The position numbers were made by a program, and so were the translations under genes. The notes under the pieces were generated by a model. That model searched no databases, was not told where the DNA came from, and saw only the letters and a list, made by a program, of their open reading frames with translations. From Microbacterium sp. TNHR37B (GTDB taxonomy: Bacteria > Actinomycetota > Actinomycetes > Actinomycetales > Microbacteriaceae), in NCBI RefSeq assembly GCF_001620065.1, contig NZ_LQGV01000001.1:1488001-1552000 (forward strand): a DNA stretch of 64,000 nucleotides, read 5' to 3'. Each line of letters begins with the position of its first letter. Positions within the stretch are counted from its first letter, which is position 1. Positions 25,436 to 35,129 of this stretch are shown here, in pieces.

Positions 25436-25870
25436 TCAGTACTGCTGGATGCCGTAGCGGTCCGGCTCGTCGCCACGGCGGAAGTCGCGACCCGAGACGG
25501 AGTCCGGCGTGATCCGCACGTAGTTGTACTTGAGCGTCGGGATCCACGGCTTCAGCGGCAGGTCATCGGCGGCTCGGACCTCGTCGGAGCTCTCGAGACG
25601 GTGCGCACGCCCGCGGACGACCACGCTCCACGCGTCGGTGGCGGTGTAGTCGTCGACCTCGAACAGCACCTCGTCGTTGATGGAGAGCTCGGTGAGTTTG
25701 CTGCCCTCCGCCGTGCGGAACACGATCGTGTCGTCGTCGAGCGTGTAGTTGACGGGGAAGATGTCGAGCACTCCCCCGACGGAGGTGACCAACCGGCCGA
25801 GCTCCTGCTCCGCCAGGCGGTCGAAGCACTCCCGGTCGCTGAGATAAGAGATGGCGGCAGTGTTGTCCAT
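25436..25870 (-). CDS. Pyridoxamine 5'-phosphate oxidase-fold flavoprotein
   Basis: A 144-residue split-barrel protein. LGRLVTSVGGVLDIFPVNYT, DDDTIVFRTAEGSKL and AWSVVVRGRAH match the PPOX/nitroimidazole-resistance-like group, which binds FMN, F420 or haem. The cofactor and substrate are not decidable here. It is divergent from the Hsp90-family gene, 116 nt apart. Confidence 0.88.
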   Translation of the reverse strand: MDNTAAISYLSDRECFDRLAEQELGRLVTSVGGVLDIFPVNYTLDDDTIVFRTAEGSKLTELSINDEVLFEVDDYTATDAWSVVVRGRAHRLESSDEVRAADDLPLKPWIPTLKYNYVRITPDSVSGRDFRRGDEPDRYGIQQY

Positions 25871-25986
25871 GACCCCATCCTGCCCCCGAGACCGGCATCT
25901 GCACAGGCCTGGATGGCCGGGATAATCGCGGACGCGCTGGGTAGGCTGGAGACACCCGGATCACCGCCTCGCGGCGGCGACGCGCC

Positions 25987-27837
25987 ATGACACAGCACCA
26001 TCGAGGAGTGACGCTGAACGACCACGCTGCCGCGCACCAGTTCCAGGTGGATCTCCGCGGCGTCATCGACCTCCTGAGCCGGCACATCTACTCGAGTCCA
26101 CGCGTCTTCTTGCGCGAGCTCCTGCAGAACGCCGTCGACGCGATCTCCGCCCGACGGGCGCTCGACGGCGGTGGTGGCCGCGTGCGCATCACCCCGCTCA
26201 GCGGGGAGTCGACGGAGTTCGTCCTCCGCGACGACGGCGTCGGACTCACCGAGGCCGAGGTCGCCGACCTCCTCGCCACCGTCGGGCGCAGCTCCAAGCG
26301 CGACATCTTCGACCTGCCCCGCGGTGACTACCTGGGACAGTTCGGCATCGGGATGCTGTCGTGCTTCATGGTGTGCGACACGATCGTCATCCGGTCGCGG
26401 AGCGCGGCCGGCGGTCGCGGAGTGGAGTGGACGGGGCATTCCGACGGCACGTTCACCGTCGCTCCGACCGAGGACGACCTCCCCATCGGGACGAGCGTTC
26501 ACCTGCACCCCCGGCCCGACAGCCGTTCGCTGCTGGGCGCCACGACGATCCTCGAGCTGGCCGAGACCTTCGGACGTTACCTCCCGGTGACGGTCGCGGT
26601 CGACCTCCCCGCGGGCGGTGAGGCCGTGGTCACCGAGCCCGCCCCGTTCCTGGAGGGCGACCCCGAAGCGCAGCGCGCATACGGGCGAGAGCTCATCGGC
26701 GCCGAGCCGCTCGACGTCATCCCGCTCACCGTCGCCGCAACTCAGACGCGCGGCCTGGCCTTCGTCCTGCCCTTCGCTCCCCCGCCCGCCGCCCGACAGC
26801 GCACGCGAGTGTACCTGCGCCGGATGCTGTTGACCGAGCGGGCGGACGATCTGCTGCCCGACTGGGCGTTCTTCGCCCGGGCGGTGGTGGACTCGGGGTC
26901 GCTGAACCCGACGGCGAGCCGGGAATCGCTCGTCGACGACGACGCCCTCGAGCAGACGCGACGCGAGATCGGGGAGGCCATCCGGCGCTGGATCCTGGAT
27001 CTCGCGCTGAGCGACCCTGCGCGGTTGGCGCACTTCGTGGCGATCCACGAAGTCGCGCTCAAGTCGCTCGTGCGTCACGACGAGGAGCTCGCGCGGTTCA
27101 TCGTCCGGTGGCTGTCGGTGGACACGACCGTGGGCCGCCTGCGCATCGAAGAGCTCGTGCGGCGGTTCCCGCGCATCCGCTTCGCCGAGACGGTGGACGA
27201 GTTCCGGCAGGTGGCGAGCATCGTCGCGCCCGGTTCCGCGCTCGTGAACGGCGGATACCTCTACGACGCCGACCTGATGCGCCGCCTTCCCGAGCTGTTC
27301 GACGATGTCGTGGTCGAGCAGGTCGACGTCGTGAGCGAGATCGATCGCCTCGACCCTCCCGCCCTCGAAGACCGCGACGCCGCCCTGGCGCTCGAACGGC
27401 GCGCGGCGGCGGCACTGGAGGGCGTCGACGTCTCGGTCCGCTCCTTCGATCGCACCGAGCTGCCGAGCCTGTTCGTCGCCGATCCCGAGGTGCTGCGCGC
27501 CCTCGACCGAGGCCGGGCCCGCAGCGCCGGCGGAGCGCTGTGGGGCGGTGTGCTCGACCGGGCCGCGCGTGCCGGTCGGCGCGCCGACGTCCCCACCGAT
27601 GCCCCGGCCGCGCGACTGTGCCTCAACTGGCAGAACGCGCTCGTGCGCCGGCTCGCGCACGCCCCGGAGGGCCGCGTGTTCGACACCGGTATCCGGCTCC
27701 TGTACGTCCAGTCGCTCCTGGCGGGACACCACCCGCTCGGGCCCGCCGACCGGGAGATGATGACCACGTCGCTGACCGAGCTCCTCGGCCACGCCCTCGA
27801 TGACGACACCCCCACGGCAACGGAAGGAACCCCATGA
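25987..27837 (+). CDS. Hsp90-family molecular chaperone (divergent HtpG)
   Basis: A 616-residue GHKL ATPase of the actinobacterial Hsp90-like branch. The N-terminal ATP site has E44 and N48 in FLRELLQNAVDA, D83-G-V-G86, and GQFGIGMLS at 117-125. The middle domain carries LNPTASRES, with Arg312 equivalent to the catalytic arginine of HtpG. The last 70 residues (NALVRRLA, then LLYVQSLLAGHHPLGPADRE) match the HtpG dimerisation domain. It is full length but diverged. No EEVD tail is present. The start may be ATG 25987 or GTG 26008. Its stop overlaps the TPR gene start (ATGA), so the TPR protein is a likely partner. The promoter probably uses TAGGCT at 25942-25947. Confidence 0.88.
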   Translation: MTQHHRGVTLNDHAAAHQFQVDLRGVIDLLSRHIYSSPRVFLRELLQNAVDAISARRALDGGGGRVRITPLSGESTEFVLRDDGVGLTEAEVADLLATVGRSSKRDIFDLPRGDYLGQFGIGMLSCFMVCDTIVIRSRSAAGGRGVEWTGHSDGTFTVAPTEDDLPIGTSVHLHPRPDSRSLLGATTILELAETFGRYLPVTVAVDLPAGGEAVVTEPAPFLEGDPEAQRAYGRELIGAEPLDVIPLTVAATQTRGLAFVLPFAPPPAARQRTRVYLRRMLLTERADDLLPDWAFFARAVVDSGSLNPTASRESLVDDDALEQTRREIGEAIRRWILDLALSDPARLAHFVAIHEVALKSLVRHDEELARFIVRWLSVDTTVGRLRIEELVRRFPRIRFAETVDEFRQVASIVAPGSALVNGGYLYDADLMRRLPELFDDVVVEQVDVVSEIDRLDPPALEDRDAALALERRAAAALEGVDVSVRSFDRTELPSLFVADPEVLRALDRGRARSAGGALWGGVLDRAARAGRRADVPTDAPAARLCLNWQNALVRRLAHAPEGRVFDTGIRLLYVQSLLAGHHPLGPADREMMTTSLTELLGHALDDDTPTATEGTP

Positions 27838-30629
27838 CCGGCTACGCCGACCGCGTGCGCGCACTCTTCGACGAGATCGACCAGACCCCCTGGGGACCGC
27901 AGGAGCGCGCCCTGGTCGCCGAGGCGGTGGCCCTCGCGCAGGAGAGCGGCGACGAGCGCTTGGAGTACGAAGCGCGGATGCGGCAGACCTCGAGCGCCAA
28001 CATGATCGGCGACACCGACCTCATGCTCACCTCGTTCGCGTGGTGCCTCGGCCACCACGACGCCGATCCTTCCCGCTTCCCGGCCCTCATCGAGCCCGCG
28101 GGCGACCTGATGTGGCAGTACAAGTGGATGGCGGGAGCGCTACGCGGATCCCCCGAGTTCGCCCCCGAGCAGATCTCCGCCGTGCTCGACGACATGGAGG
28201 AGCACTACCGCCGTGCGGGGCTCGGCTCCAGCGGAGTGCTCATGGCCCGCTTCGAGGACGCGTGGGCGGCGGGGCGCTGGGAGGAGGCCGACGCGCTGCA
28301 GAAGCAGCTCGAAGCCACGCCCCGCGACGACTACAGCCATTGCGACGCGTGCGTCCGCAGCCAGTTCGCCGGGTTCTTCGCCGAGACCGGCCGTGAAGAC
28401 GACGCCATCCGCCTGGTCCAGGAGCTCCTCGACGGCGGCTTCGCCTGCGGAGAGGAGCCCGAGCACGCGCTCGCCCGGGCCCTCGTGCCCTATCTCCGGG
28501 CCGGGATGCTCGAGGAGGCCCGCACCGCGCACCTGCGCAGCTACCGGTTAGCGAAGGACAACCCCGACAACCTCACGATCGTCGCGAAGAACGTCGTGTT
28601 CTGCGTCATCACCGGGAACGCGGCGCGGGCGCTCGCCCTCGTCGAGCGGCACCTGCCCTGGCTCGTGCACGACGGGCTCAACGCCGAGGCGCACGTGAGC
28701 GCCCTCGCCGCCTTCGCCGTCGCGCTGGACGCCGTCGCCGCGGCCGGCCACCCCGACACGGTCGCGCGCGGCTCCGACGCGGAATCCCTGGTCGCGGTCT
28801 TCGGGCCTCACGAAGGCCCCTGGACGGTGTCCGACCTCGCTGCGCGCGCATGGACCGAGGCGGAGCGGATCGCCGCCGCGTTCGATGCGCGCAACGGCAC
28901 CGATGCCCACGCGCAGGGCCTCGAGCGACTCCGGGAGACCGCACGCGAACGCTACGACGTGCCGATCCGGTCCCACGAGTTCTCGACGCTGCCGGCACCC
29001 ACGACGCCGCAGACGGCCGCGGAACGGATCTCCCACGCGCTGGTGCTCAGCAGCGCCGGTTCCCGCACCGCCATCGACGCCATCCGCGCGGCGCTCCCCG
29101 ATGCCGACGAGAGCGAGCGGGTGGTCCTGACCTCGCACCTGCTGTCGGCGCTGGTGGCCTACGGAGACGTCGAAGAGGCCTCCGCCGCGCTTCCCGAGCG
29201 GCTCTCGGTGCTGCGCGCGGCGGGGCGGACCGCTCAGGCGGACCTGGAGGAGCGTCTCGGCCTGATCCTGTTCGGTGCCGGGCTCGAGGAGTCTCTGCAC
29301 CTCATCCGCGCCGAGCTGGACAGTGCCGCCGAGGCCGATGTCGACGTCCGCGCCGACCTGTGGTCGACCCTCGCGATCGGACTGCTCTGGACCGGCGAAC
29401 ACGCCGAGGCCGCCGAGGCTGCGCGCACCGCCGTGGAGCTGTTCCGCGCGGCGGGCGACCTGCGCCGCGCCCACGGGATGCAGCTTCTGGAAGCCGACGC
29501 CCTCGCCTCACCCGACAACGCGGCGGCCTCGGCGTCGGCCGTCGACGCGCTGCTCGGCGATCCCGCGGTGGACGACGGCCGCCGCACGCGGGCCCTCGTC
29601 ACCCGAGCGCGCCTCCACGGAATGGCCGAGGAGTTCACGGCGGGTGCGGCGGCAGCCGACGAGGCGACCCGTCTCGCCCTCACGATCGGCGCGGACGATC
29701 ACATCGTCGCCGAGACCAGCCTGCTCGCCGCCGCGCTCCACGAGGATGCGGGAAGCCCGGCCGAGGCCGTCAGCCGCTATCGCCTGGCCGCAGACCGGCG
29801 CGAGGCGGCCGACCTCACCAGTATCGACGTGCGCTTCCGCCTGGGGCGCGCGATGCTCGCCGCCGGCTTCGCCGCGGAAGCAGTCGACACCCTGAACGAC
29901 GTGCTGCGCGAGGAGAGCGAGAACGAGGAGGAGCCCGCGTCGCGGGCGATCACGGCGGGACTGCTGGCGCAGGCGCTCCACGCGGCCGAGGACTTCGGCA
30001 ACGCCGTCGGCGCGTGGGCCTACACCGCCGACCTGCGGGAGGAAGCCGGCGACGTTCCGGGGCGGGCGTTCGCGCTCGTGCAGCAGGGGCGACTCTTGGG
30101 CCGGTTCGGCGAGGTCGACGATGCGATCGAGATCCTCACCGAGGCGGTCCGCCTGCTGCGCGGCAACGAGGACGAGGTGGGCCTGCTCGCCGACGGTCTC
30201 CACACCCTGGCGCAAGCGCACCACCAGCGTGGCGATGACGAGGTGTTCGCGCTGCTCGACGAAGCGCTCGGCCTCGGACGACAGCACGAGGCCGACTGGT
30301 TCGTCGCCGACGTCCTGGACACGCGTGCGCGTGTGCTGGGTGGGCGCGGACGCACCGACGAGGCGGTGGCCACCGCGTTGCAGGCGGCAGACGCGTTCGC
30401 GGGCGCCGGCGACGCGTCGTCGTCCGCCGGTGCAGAACTGCTCGCCGGCCGCATGCTGCTCGGAGCCGAGCGCCCGGGTGACGCTGTCCCGCTGCTGCGG
30501 ACCGCGCTCGAGCACGCGGACGGCGTCGAGGGTCTCCGCGACGCCGTGGCCCTCGACCTCGGCAATGCGCTGGAGATGCTCGGCCGCCACGCCGAAGCGG
30601 CGGAGATCCGCGCGACCATCCGGTCCTGA
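27834..30629 (+). CDS. Large tetratricopeptide-repeat protein coupled to Hsp90-family gene
   Basis: A 931-residue, almost wholly helical protein with no signal peptide or membrane segment. Helix pairs of about 34-40 residues recur along its length, with TPR-like cores such as ALVQQGRLLGRFGEVDDAIE, RTDEAVATALQAADAF and GDAVPLLRTALEHAD toward the C-terminus. The N-terminal 250 residues are less regular and hold a conserved-looking CDACVRSQFAGFFAE segment. ATGA overlap with the chaperone gene indicates coupled translation. A co-chaperone or client-adaptor role is inferred from this; it is not described for E. coli HtpG. A 16-bp terminator follows. Confidence 0.8.
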   Translation: MTGYADRVRALFDEIDQTPWGPQERALVAEAVALAQESGDERLEYEARMRQTSSANMIGDTDLMLTSFAWCLGHHDADPSRFPALIEPAGDLMWQYKWMAGALRGSPEFAPEQISAVLDDMEEHYRRAGLGSSGVLMARFEDAWAAGRWEEADALQKQLEATPRDDYSHCDACVRSQFAGFFAETGREDDAIRLVQELLDGGFACGEEPEHALARALVPYLRAGMLEEARTAHLRSYRLAKDNPDNLTIVAKNVVFCVITGNAARALALVERHLPWLVHDGLNAEAHVSALAAFAVALDAVAAAGHPDTVARGSDAESLVAVFGPHEGPWTVSDLAARAWTEAERIAAAFDARNGTDAHAQGLERLRETARERYDVPIRSHEFSTLPAPTTPQTAAERISHALVLSSAGSRTAIDAIRAALPDADESERVVLTSHLLSALVAYGDVEEASAALPERLSVLRAAGRTAQADLEERLGLILFGAGLEESLHLIRAELDSAAEADVDVRADLWSTLAIGLLWTGEHAEAAEAARTAVELFRAAGDLRRAHGMQLLEADALASPDNAAASASAVDALLGDPAVDDGRRTRALVTRARLHGMAEEFTAGAAAADEATRLALTIGADDHIVAETSLLAAALHEDAGSPAEAVSRYRLAADRREAADLTSIDVRFRLGRAMLAAGFAAEAVDTLNDVLREESENEEEPASRAITAGLLAQALHAAEDFGNAVGAWAYTADLREEAGDVPGRAFALVQQGRLLGRFGEVDDAIEILTEAVRLLRGNEDEVGLLADGLHTLAQAHHQRGDDEVFALLDEALGLGRQHEADWFVADVLDTRARVLGGRGRTDEAVATALQAADAFAGAGDASSSAGAELLAGRMLLGAERPGDAVPLLRTALEHADGVEGLRDAVALDLGNALEMLGRHAEAAEIRATIRS

Positions 30630-30650
30630 GCCGCGGCGCGCGGCGCAGAC

Positions 30651-30687
30651 GAGAGGGGAGGATGCCCGGGCGGCATCCTCCCCTCTC
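30651..30687. terminator. Strong bidirectional terminator
   Basis: Sixteen-base-pair perfect stem, GAGAGGGGAGGATGCC (30651-30666) with GGCATCCTCCCCTCTC (30672-30687), loop of 5 nt. It separates the TPR gene from the convergent dehydrogenase gene. Confidence 0.88.
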
Positions 30688-30719
30688 CTGTCCACGACCT
30701 CTGTCGTGGGTGTCGCGGC

Positions 30720-32084
30720 TCAGGCCACGCGGATGAGCTTCTTGTTGACGAACTCGTCGGCGGCGAGAAGCCCCATCTCTCGGCCCGTGCCGCTGCGCTT
30801 GACGCCGCCGAACGGGAGCGCCGGCTCGTCGGCGAGAACGACGTTGACGTAGACCATGCCCGCCTCGATCTGATCGGCGACGCGCTCGGCCTGCTCGGCG
30901 TCGGTCGTGAAGACGTACGAGCCGAGGCCGAAGGAGGTGCCGTTGGCGACCTCGACGGCTTCCTCTTCGCTCGACACCCGGTAGACGACGCCCACCGGCC
31001 CGAAGAACTCTTCGAGGTACGCGTCCATGTCGGAGGTGACACCGGTCAGCACCGTGCCGGGGTAGAAGGCGCCGTCGCGCCTGCCGCCCGTGACGAGCGT
31101 GGCCCCCTGCGCGACGGCACGGTTGACCTGCTCCTCGAGCCGCTCGGCCGCCGCGAGAGACGACAGGGGCCCCAGCACCGTGTCCTCGGCGAACGGATCG
31201 CCGACGGTCGCGGCGGACATCGCGGCGGTGAACTTCTCCAGGAACGCGTCGTAGAGATCGTCGATCACGATGAAGCGCTTGGCCGCGTTGCAGGACTGGC
31301 CGGTGTTGTCCAGGCGCGCTTCGACGGCGGACGAGACGGCCCCGTCGAGGTCGTCGGTCGACAGCAGGATGAACGGGTCCGATCCGCCGAGCTCCAGCGC
31401 CACCTTCTTGAGGTGCCGACCGGCGATCTCGGCGACGGCGGCGCCGGCACGCTCGGATCCCGTGACCGAGACGCCCTGTACGCGACGATCGGCGATCACC
31501 GTGGCGGCCTGATCGTTCGTCAGTCGTACGTCGGCATATGCTCCTGCCGGGAACCCCGCATCGGCATACATCTTCGCGATCGCGGCCGCGGACTCGGGGC
31601 ACTGCGGCGCGTGCTTGAGGAGGATGGTGTTGCCCAGCGCCAGGTTCGGCGCCGCGAACCGCGCCACCTGGTAAAAGGGGAAGTTCCACGGCATGATGCC
31701 CAGCAGCACCCCGAGCGGAGCCTTCCGGATGACGGCGGTGCCGTCGCCCTCGATCTCCAAGGGCACATCGCCGGTGATCTTGTCGATGTGGTCGGCGTAG
31801 TACTCCGTGATGTCGGCGGCGAAGTCGACTTCGCCCTCCGCCGCCGCGAGGGGCTTGCCCATCTCGCGGACGATGATGGCGGCCAGCTCGTCCCGGCGCT
31901 CCCGGTGCAGCTCCGCGACCTTGCGCAGGAGGTCCGCACGCTCGGCCGGAGACGACGTGCGCCCCCAGCTGCGGTACGCGGCATCGGCGGCCGCGATCGC
32001 CGCCTCCACGTCTGCGTCCGTTGCCGTCGGGTAGGTGGCCAGGGTCTCGCCGGTGGCCGGGTTGACGACCGCGTAGTCACTCAT
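30720..32084 (-). CDS. NAD(P)-dependent aldehyde dehydrogenase, GabD1-like
   Basis: A 454-residue aldehyde dehydrogenase similar in length and motifs to mycobacterial GabD1. The catalytic Glu is in KKVALELGGSDPFIL and the nucleophilic Cys is in DNTGQSCNAAKRFIV. GIMPWNFPFYQVARF is the cofactor-side motif. It may oxidise succinate semialdehyde or 4-aminobutanal, the step between putrescine oxidase and GABA aminotransferase that otherwise has no enzyme here; which of the two is inference. It is the last gene of the putrescine operon, 19 nt after gabD. Confidence 0.88.
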   Translation of the reverse strand: MSDYAVVNPATGETLATYPTATDADVEAAIAAADAAYRSWGRTSSPAERADLLRKVAELHRERRDELAAIIVREMGKPLAAAEGEVDFAADITEYYADHIDKITGDVPLEIEGDGTAVIRKAPLGVLLGIMPWNFPFYQVARFAAPNLALGNTILLKHAPQCPESAAAIAKMYADAGFPAGAYADVRLTNDQAATVIADRRVQGVSVTGSERAGAAVAEIAGRHLKKVALELGGSDPFILLSTDDLDGAVSSAVEARLDNTGQSCNAAKRFIVIDDLYDAFLEKFTAAMSAATVGDPFAEDTVLGPLSSLAAAERLEEQVNRAVAQGATLVTGGRRDGAFYPGTVLTGVTSDMDAYLEEFFGPVGVVYRVSSEEEAVEVANGTSFGLGSYVFTTDAEQAERVADQIEAGMVYVNVVLADEPALPFGGVKRSGTGREMGLLAADEFVNKKLIRVA

Positions 32085-32103
32085 GTTGCTCCCTCGCTCC
32101 CGC

Positions 32104-33576
32104 TCAGTCGGCGGGGATCAGCGTGTACTTGGTGGACAGATACTCGTGGATGCCTTCCAGCCCGCCCTCACGGCCGACGCCGGACTGCTTGACGCCGCCG
32201 AAGGGCGCCGCCGCATTGGAGACGACTCCGACGTTCAGACCCATCATGCCCGTCTCGAGTCGATCGATCATGCGGTGTCCGCGGGCGAGGTCCTGCGTGA
32301 AGACGTAGGAGACGAGGCCGTACTCGGTGTCGTTGGCGAGGCGCACCGCCTCGTCCTCGTCGGAGAACGTCGCGATCGCGAGCACCGGCCCGAAGATCTC
32401 CTCGGACAGGATCGCGCTGCCGGGAACGACGCCGGAGACGACCGTCGGCTCGTAGAACGTGCCGGCCTCCAGCCCGTCCTCGCGCGGCGCCCTGCCGCCG
32501 GTGAGCACCGTGGCGCCGCGCGAGACCGCGTCGGAGACGAGTTCGTCGGCCTTCGCGACCGCGCGGTCGTCGATCAGGGGTCCGATCTGCACCCCGTCGT
32601 CCGTGCCGCGGCCGATCTTCATCCCGGCGACACGCGCGGTGACCCGGCGGGCGAACTCGTCGGCCACCGATTCGTGCACGATGAACCGGTTGGCCGCCGT
32701 GCACGCCTGGCCGATGTTGCGGAACTTGGCCTGCAACGCGCCCTCCACGGCCTTGTCGAGGTCGGCGTCGTCGAACACGACGAACGGTGCGTTGCCGCCG
32801 AGCTCCATCGACACGCGGAGCACGCCCTCGGCGGCCTGGGCGATGAGCTTCCGCCCGACCTCGGTCGACCCCGTGAACGACAGCTTCCGCAGCCGCGGAT
32901 CGGCGATCACCGGCGCTGACGTCGAGCTCGAACGCGTCGTCGTGAAGACGTTCACGACCCCGGCGGGAAGTCCCGCCTCCACCAGCAGCTTCACGAAGAA
33001 GAGCGTGGTCAAGGGGGTCAGCTCTGCGGGCTTGATGACCACGGTGCAACCGGCGGCGAGTGCGGGCGCGATCTTGCGGGTGGCCATCGCGAACGGGAAG
33101 TTCCACGGCGTGATGAAGAACGACGGCCCGACGGGTCGCTGCGAGACGACCATGCGCCCCGTACCTTCCGGGTTGAGCCCGTAACGGCCGGAGATCCGCA
33201 CCGCCTCCTCGCTGAACCACCGCAGGAACTCGCCGCCGTAGGTGACCTCCCCCCGCGCCTCGGCGAGGGGCTTGCCCATCTCGAGCGTCATGAGGAGAGC
33301 GAGATCTTCGCGGTGCTCCTGCACGAGGTCGAACGCCCGCCGCAGGATGTCGCTGCGAGTGCGCGGCGGCGTGGCCGCCCACGCCTCCTGGGCGCCGACC
33401 GCGGCGTCGAGAGCCTGCACAGCCTGTTCCGGCGAGGCGTCGGCGATCTCGAGCAGGGTGTCGCCCGTCGAGGGATCCTTCACGGGGAAGGTGGCGCCGG
33501 TGGTGACCCACTCCCCCGCGATGAACAGCCCCGTGGGAACCTGGGCGAGAAGCGCGCGTTCTGTCTCGGTGCTCAT
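32104..33576 (-). CDS. gabD: Succinate-semialdehyde dehydrogenase
   Basis: A 490-residue enzyme. KDPSTGDTLLEIADASPEQA, the Glu in VSMELGGNAPFVVFDDAD and the Cys in NIGQACTAANRFIVHESVAD match classical GabD. It converts succinate semialdehyde to succinate with NAD(P)+, feeding the citrate cycle. Its ATG overlaps the permease stop (ATGA). Together with gabT it completes GABA breakdown. Confidence 0.93.
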   Translation of the reverse strand: MSTETERALLAQVPTGLFIAGEWVTTGATFPVKDPSTGDTLLEIADASPEQAVQALDAAVGAQEAWAATPPRTRSDILRRAFDLVQEHREDLALLMTLEMGKPLAEARGEVTYGGEFLRWFSEEAVRISGRYGLNPEGTGRMVVSQRPVGPSFFITPWNFPFAMATRKIAPALAAGCTVVIKPAELTPLTTLFFVKLLVEAGLPAGVVNVFTTTRSSSTSAPVIADPRLRKLSFTGSTEVGRKLIAQAAEGVLRVSMELGGNAPFVVFDDADLDKAVEGALQAKFRNIGQACTAANRFIVHESVADEFARRVTARVAGMKIGRGTDDGVQIGPLIDDRAVAKADELVSDAVSRGATVLTGGRAPREDGLEAGTFYEPTVVSGVVPGSAILSEEIFGPVLAIATFSDEDEAVRLANDTEYGLVSYVFTQDLARGHRMIDRLETGMMGLNVGVVSNAAAPFGGVKQSGVGREGGLEGIHEYLSTKYTLIPAD

Positions 33577-35129
33577 CGAGTGACCTTTCCGCCGCGGCGA
33601 AGGCTGGGGGGAGCGTCGATGCTCAGCGTTTCGCCGCGGAAGAACGCCGGACGCACGAAGTACTGCCAGATCATGACGACGATGCCGATGACGATGATGA
33701 GCATGCCGAGGATGAACACGATCCCGATGCCGCCGATGTTCGACCCCGACCCGTACGCCGGGTCCATCGAGTCGATCAGCGTCGTGACGAACAGCACGGC
33801 CAGGATGGCACCCCCGACGAGGGGGAACAGGAACGTGAAGAAGAAGTTCCGGATCGAGTCGAACCACTGGTTGCGGAAGTACCAGACGCACGCGAACGCG
33901 GTGATGCCGTAGTAGAAGCAGATCATCATGCCGAGCGTGAGGATCGTGTCCCACAGGGTGTCCTCGCTCACGACGCGCATGACGGCGTAGAACACGGACG
34001 CCACGATGGCCGACGCGATCGTTGCGTAGCCGGGTGTGAAGAACCGGGGGCTGACCTTTGCGAACGACGGGGGCAGCGCTCCGTAATGTCCCATCGACAG
34101 CAGGGTGCGCGCGGGACCGACGAAGGTCGACTGCAACGACGATGCGGAGCTCGTGAGCACGGCGAGCGATACCAGGAACGCGAGGGGCCCCAGCACGGGA
34201 TCGGAGAGGAAGAAGAAGACGTTCGCCTGGATGTCCTCGTTGCCGAGCCCGAGCTTCCCGGTCCCGACGCCGGCGAACATGATCATCGCGACCGCAAGCA
34301 GCAGGTAGAGCGACACGATCGTGATGACGGTGACCGTCGCCGCTCGGCCGGGTGTCTTCTCGGGGTCTTTCGTCTCCTCGTTCATCGTGAGGGTGACATC
34401 CCACCCCCAGAAGATGAAGATCGACAGCGACAGGCCCGCGGCGAAGGCGCTGAACGACGACACCGCGAAGGGGTTGAACCAGTCGAGCGAGAACGGCGTG
34501 AAGTCGAACCCGTTGCCGGCCGTCGCCTGCACGATGGCGGCGATCGAGAAGATCAGCAGGACCGCCACCTGAAAGGTCACCAGCACGTACTGGAGCTTCT
34601 GCGTCGTCTGCATGTCGCGGTAGGAGATGTACGTCGCGCCGAGCATGAACAAGAGGCAGACGCCGATGTTGACCGGAAGGATGAAGGCGAGGTCGGCGAT
34701 ACCCGGATTGCCCGTGACCTGCGAGATCAACAGGAACAGGAACTCGACCGCGACACCGGCGAGGTTGGAGAGCACGAGGATCGTCGCGACGACCAGACCC
34801 CAGCCGGCCATCCATCCGATCCAGGGTCCGAAGGCGCGCGTGGCCCAGGTGAAGGACGTGCCCGCGTCGGGCATGCGATTGTTCAGCTCGCGGTAGCCGA
34901 ACGCGACGAGCAGCATCGGCAGGAAGCCGACGAGGATGACGGCGGGGATCTGCGCACCGACGACGGATGCCGTGGGTCCCACGGCCGCCGTGAACGTGTA
35001 CGCCGGGGCGATGCACGAGATGCCGATGACGACGGCCCCGATCAGGCCGATGGTCCCGGCGCTCAGGCCCTTCTTCGACAGACCGCCGTCGGTGGCGGCC
35101 GCGGGGACTGCAGGAGCGTCGTTGCTCAT
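33573..35129 (-). CDS. APC-family amino acid/polyamine permease
   Basis: A 518-residue transporter with about 12 helices. TIGLIGAVVIGISCIAPAYT is the APC helix-1 pattern and GTSFTWATRAFGPWIGWMAG matches the family's helix 3. Placed between putrescine oxidase/USP and GABA-pathway dehydrogenases with ATGA overlaps on both sides, it most likely imports putrescine or GABA. The substrate is inferred from context. The start at 35129 (MSNDAP) has GGAGGGGAGG upstream. Confidence 0.9.
   Translation of the reverse strand: MSNDAPAVPAAATDGGLSKKGLSAGTIGLIGAVVIGISCIAPAYTFTAAVGPTASVVGAQIPAVILVGFLPMLLVAFGYRELNNRMPDAGTSFTWATRAFGPWIGWMAGWGLVVATILVLSNLAGVAVEFLFLLISQVTGNPGIADLAFILPVNIGVCLLFMLGATYISYRDMQTTQKLQYVLVTFQVAVLLIFSIAAIVQATAGNGFDFTPFSLDWFNPFAVSSFSAFAAGLSLSIFIFWGWDVTLTMNEETKDPEKTPGRAATVTVITIVSLYLLLAVAMIMFAGVGTGKLGLGNEDIQANVFFFLSDPVLGPLAFLVSLAVLTSSASSLQSTFVGPARTLLSMGHYGALPPSFAKVSPRFFTPGYATIASAIVASVFYAVMRVVSEDTLWDTILTLGMMICFYYGITAFACVWYFRNQWFDSIRNFFFTFLFPLVGGAILAVLFVTTLIDSMDPAYGSGSNIGGIGIVFILGMLIIVIGIVVMIWQYFVRPAFFRGETLSIDAPPSLRRGGKVTR

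Noticed and set aside
25552..27864. 770-codon minus-strand open frame opposite the Hsp90-family gene
   Set aside because: The plus strand carries a full Hsp90-family protein; this frame has no recognisable fold.
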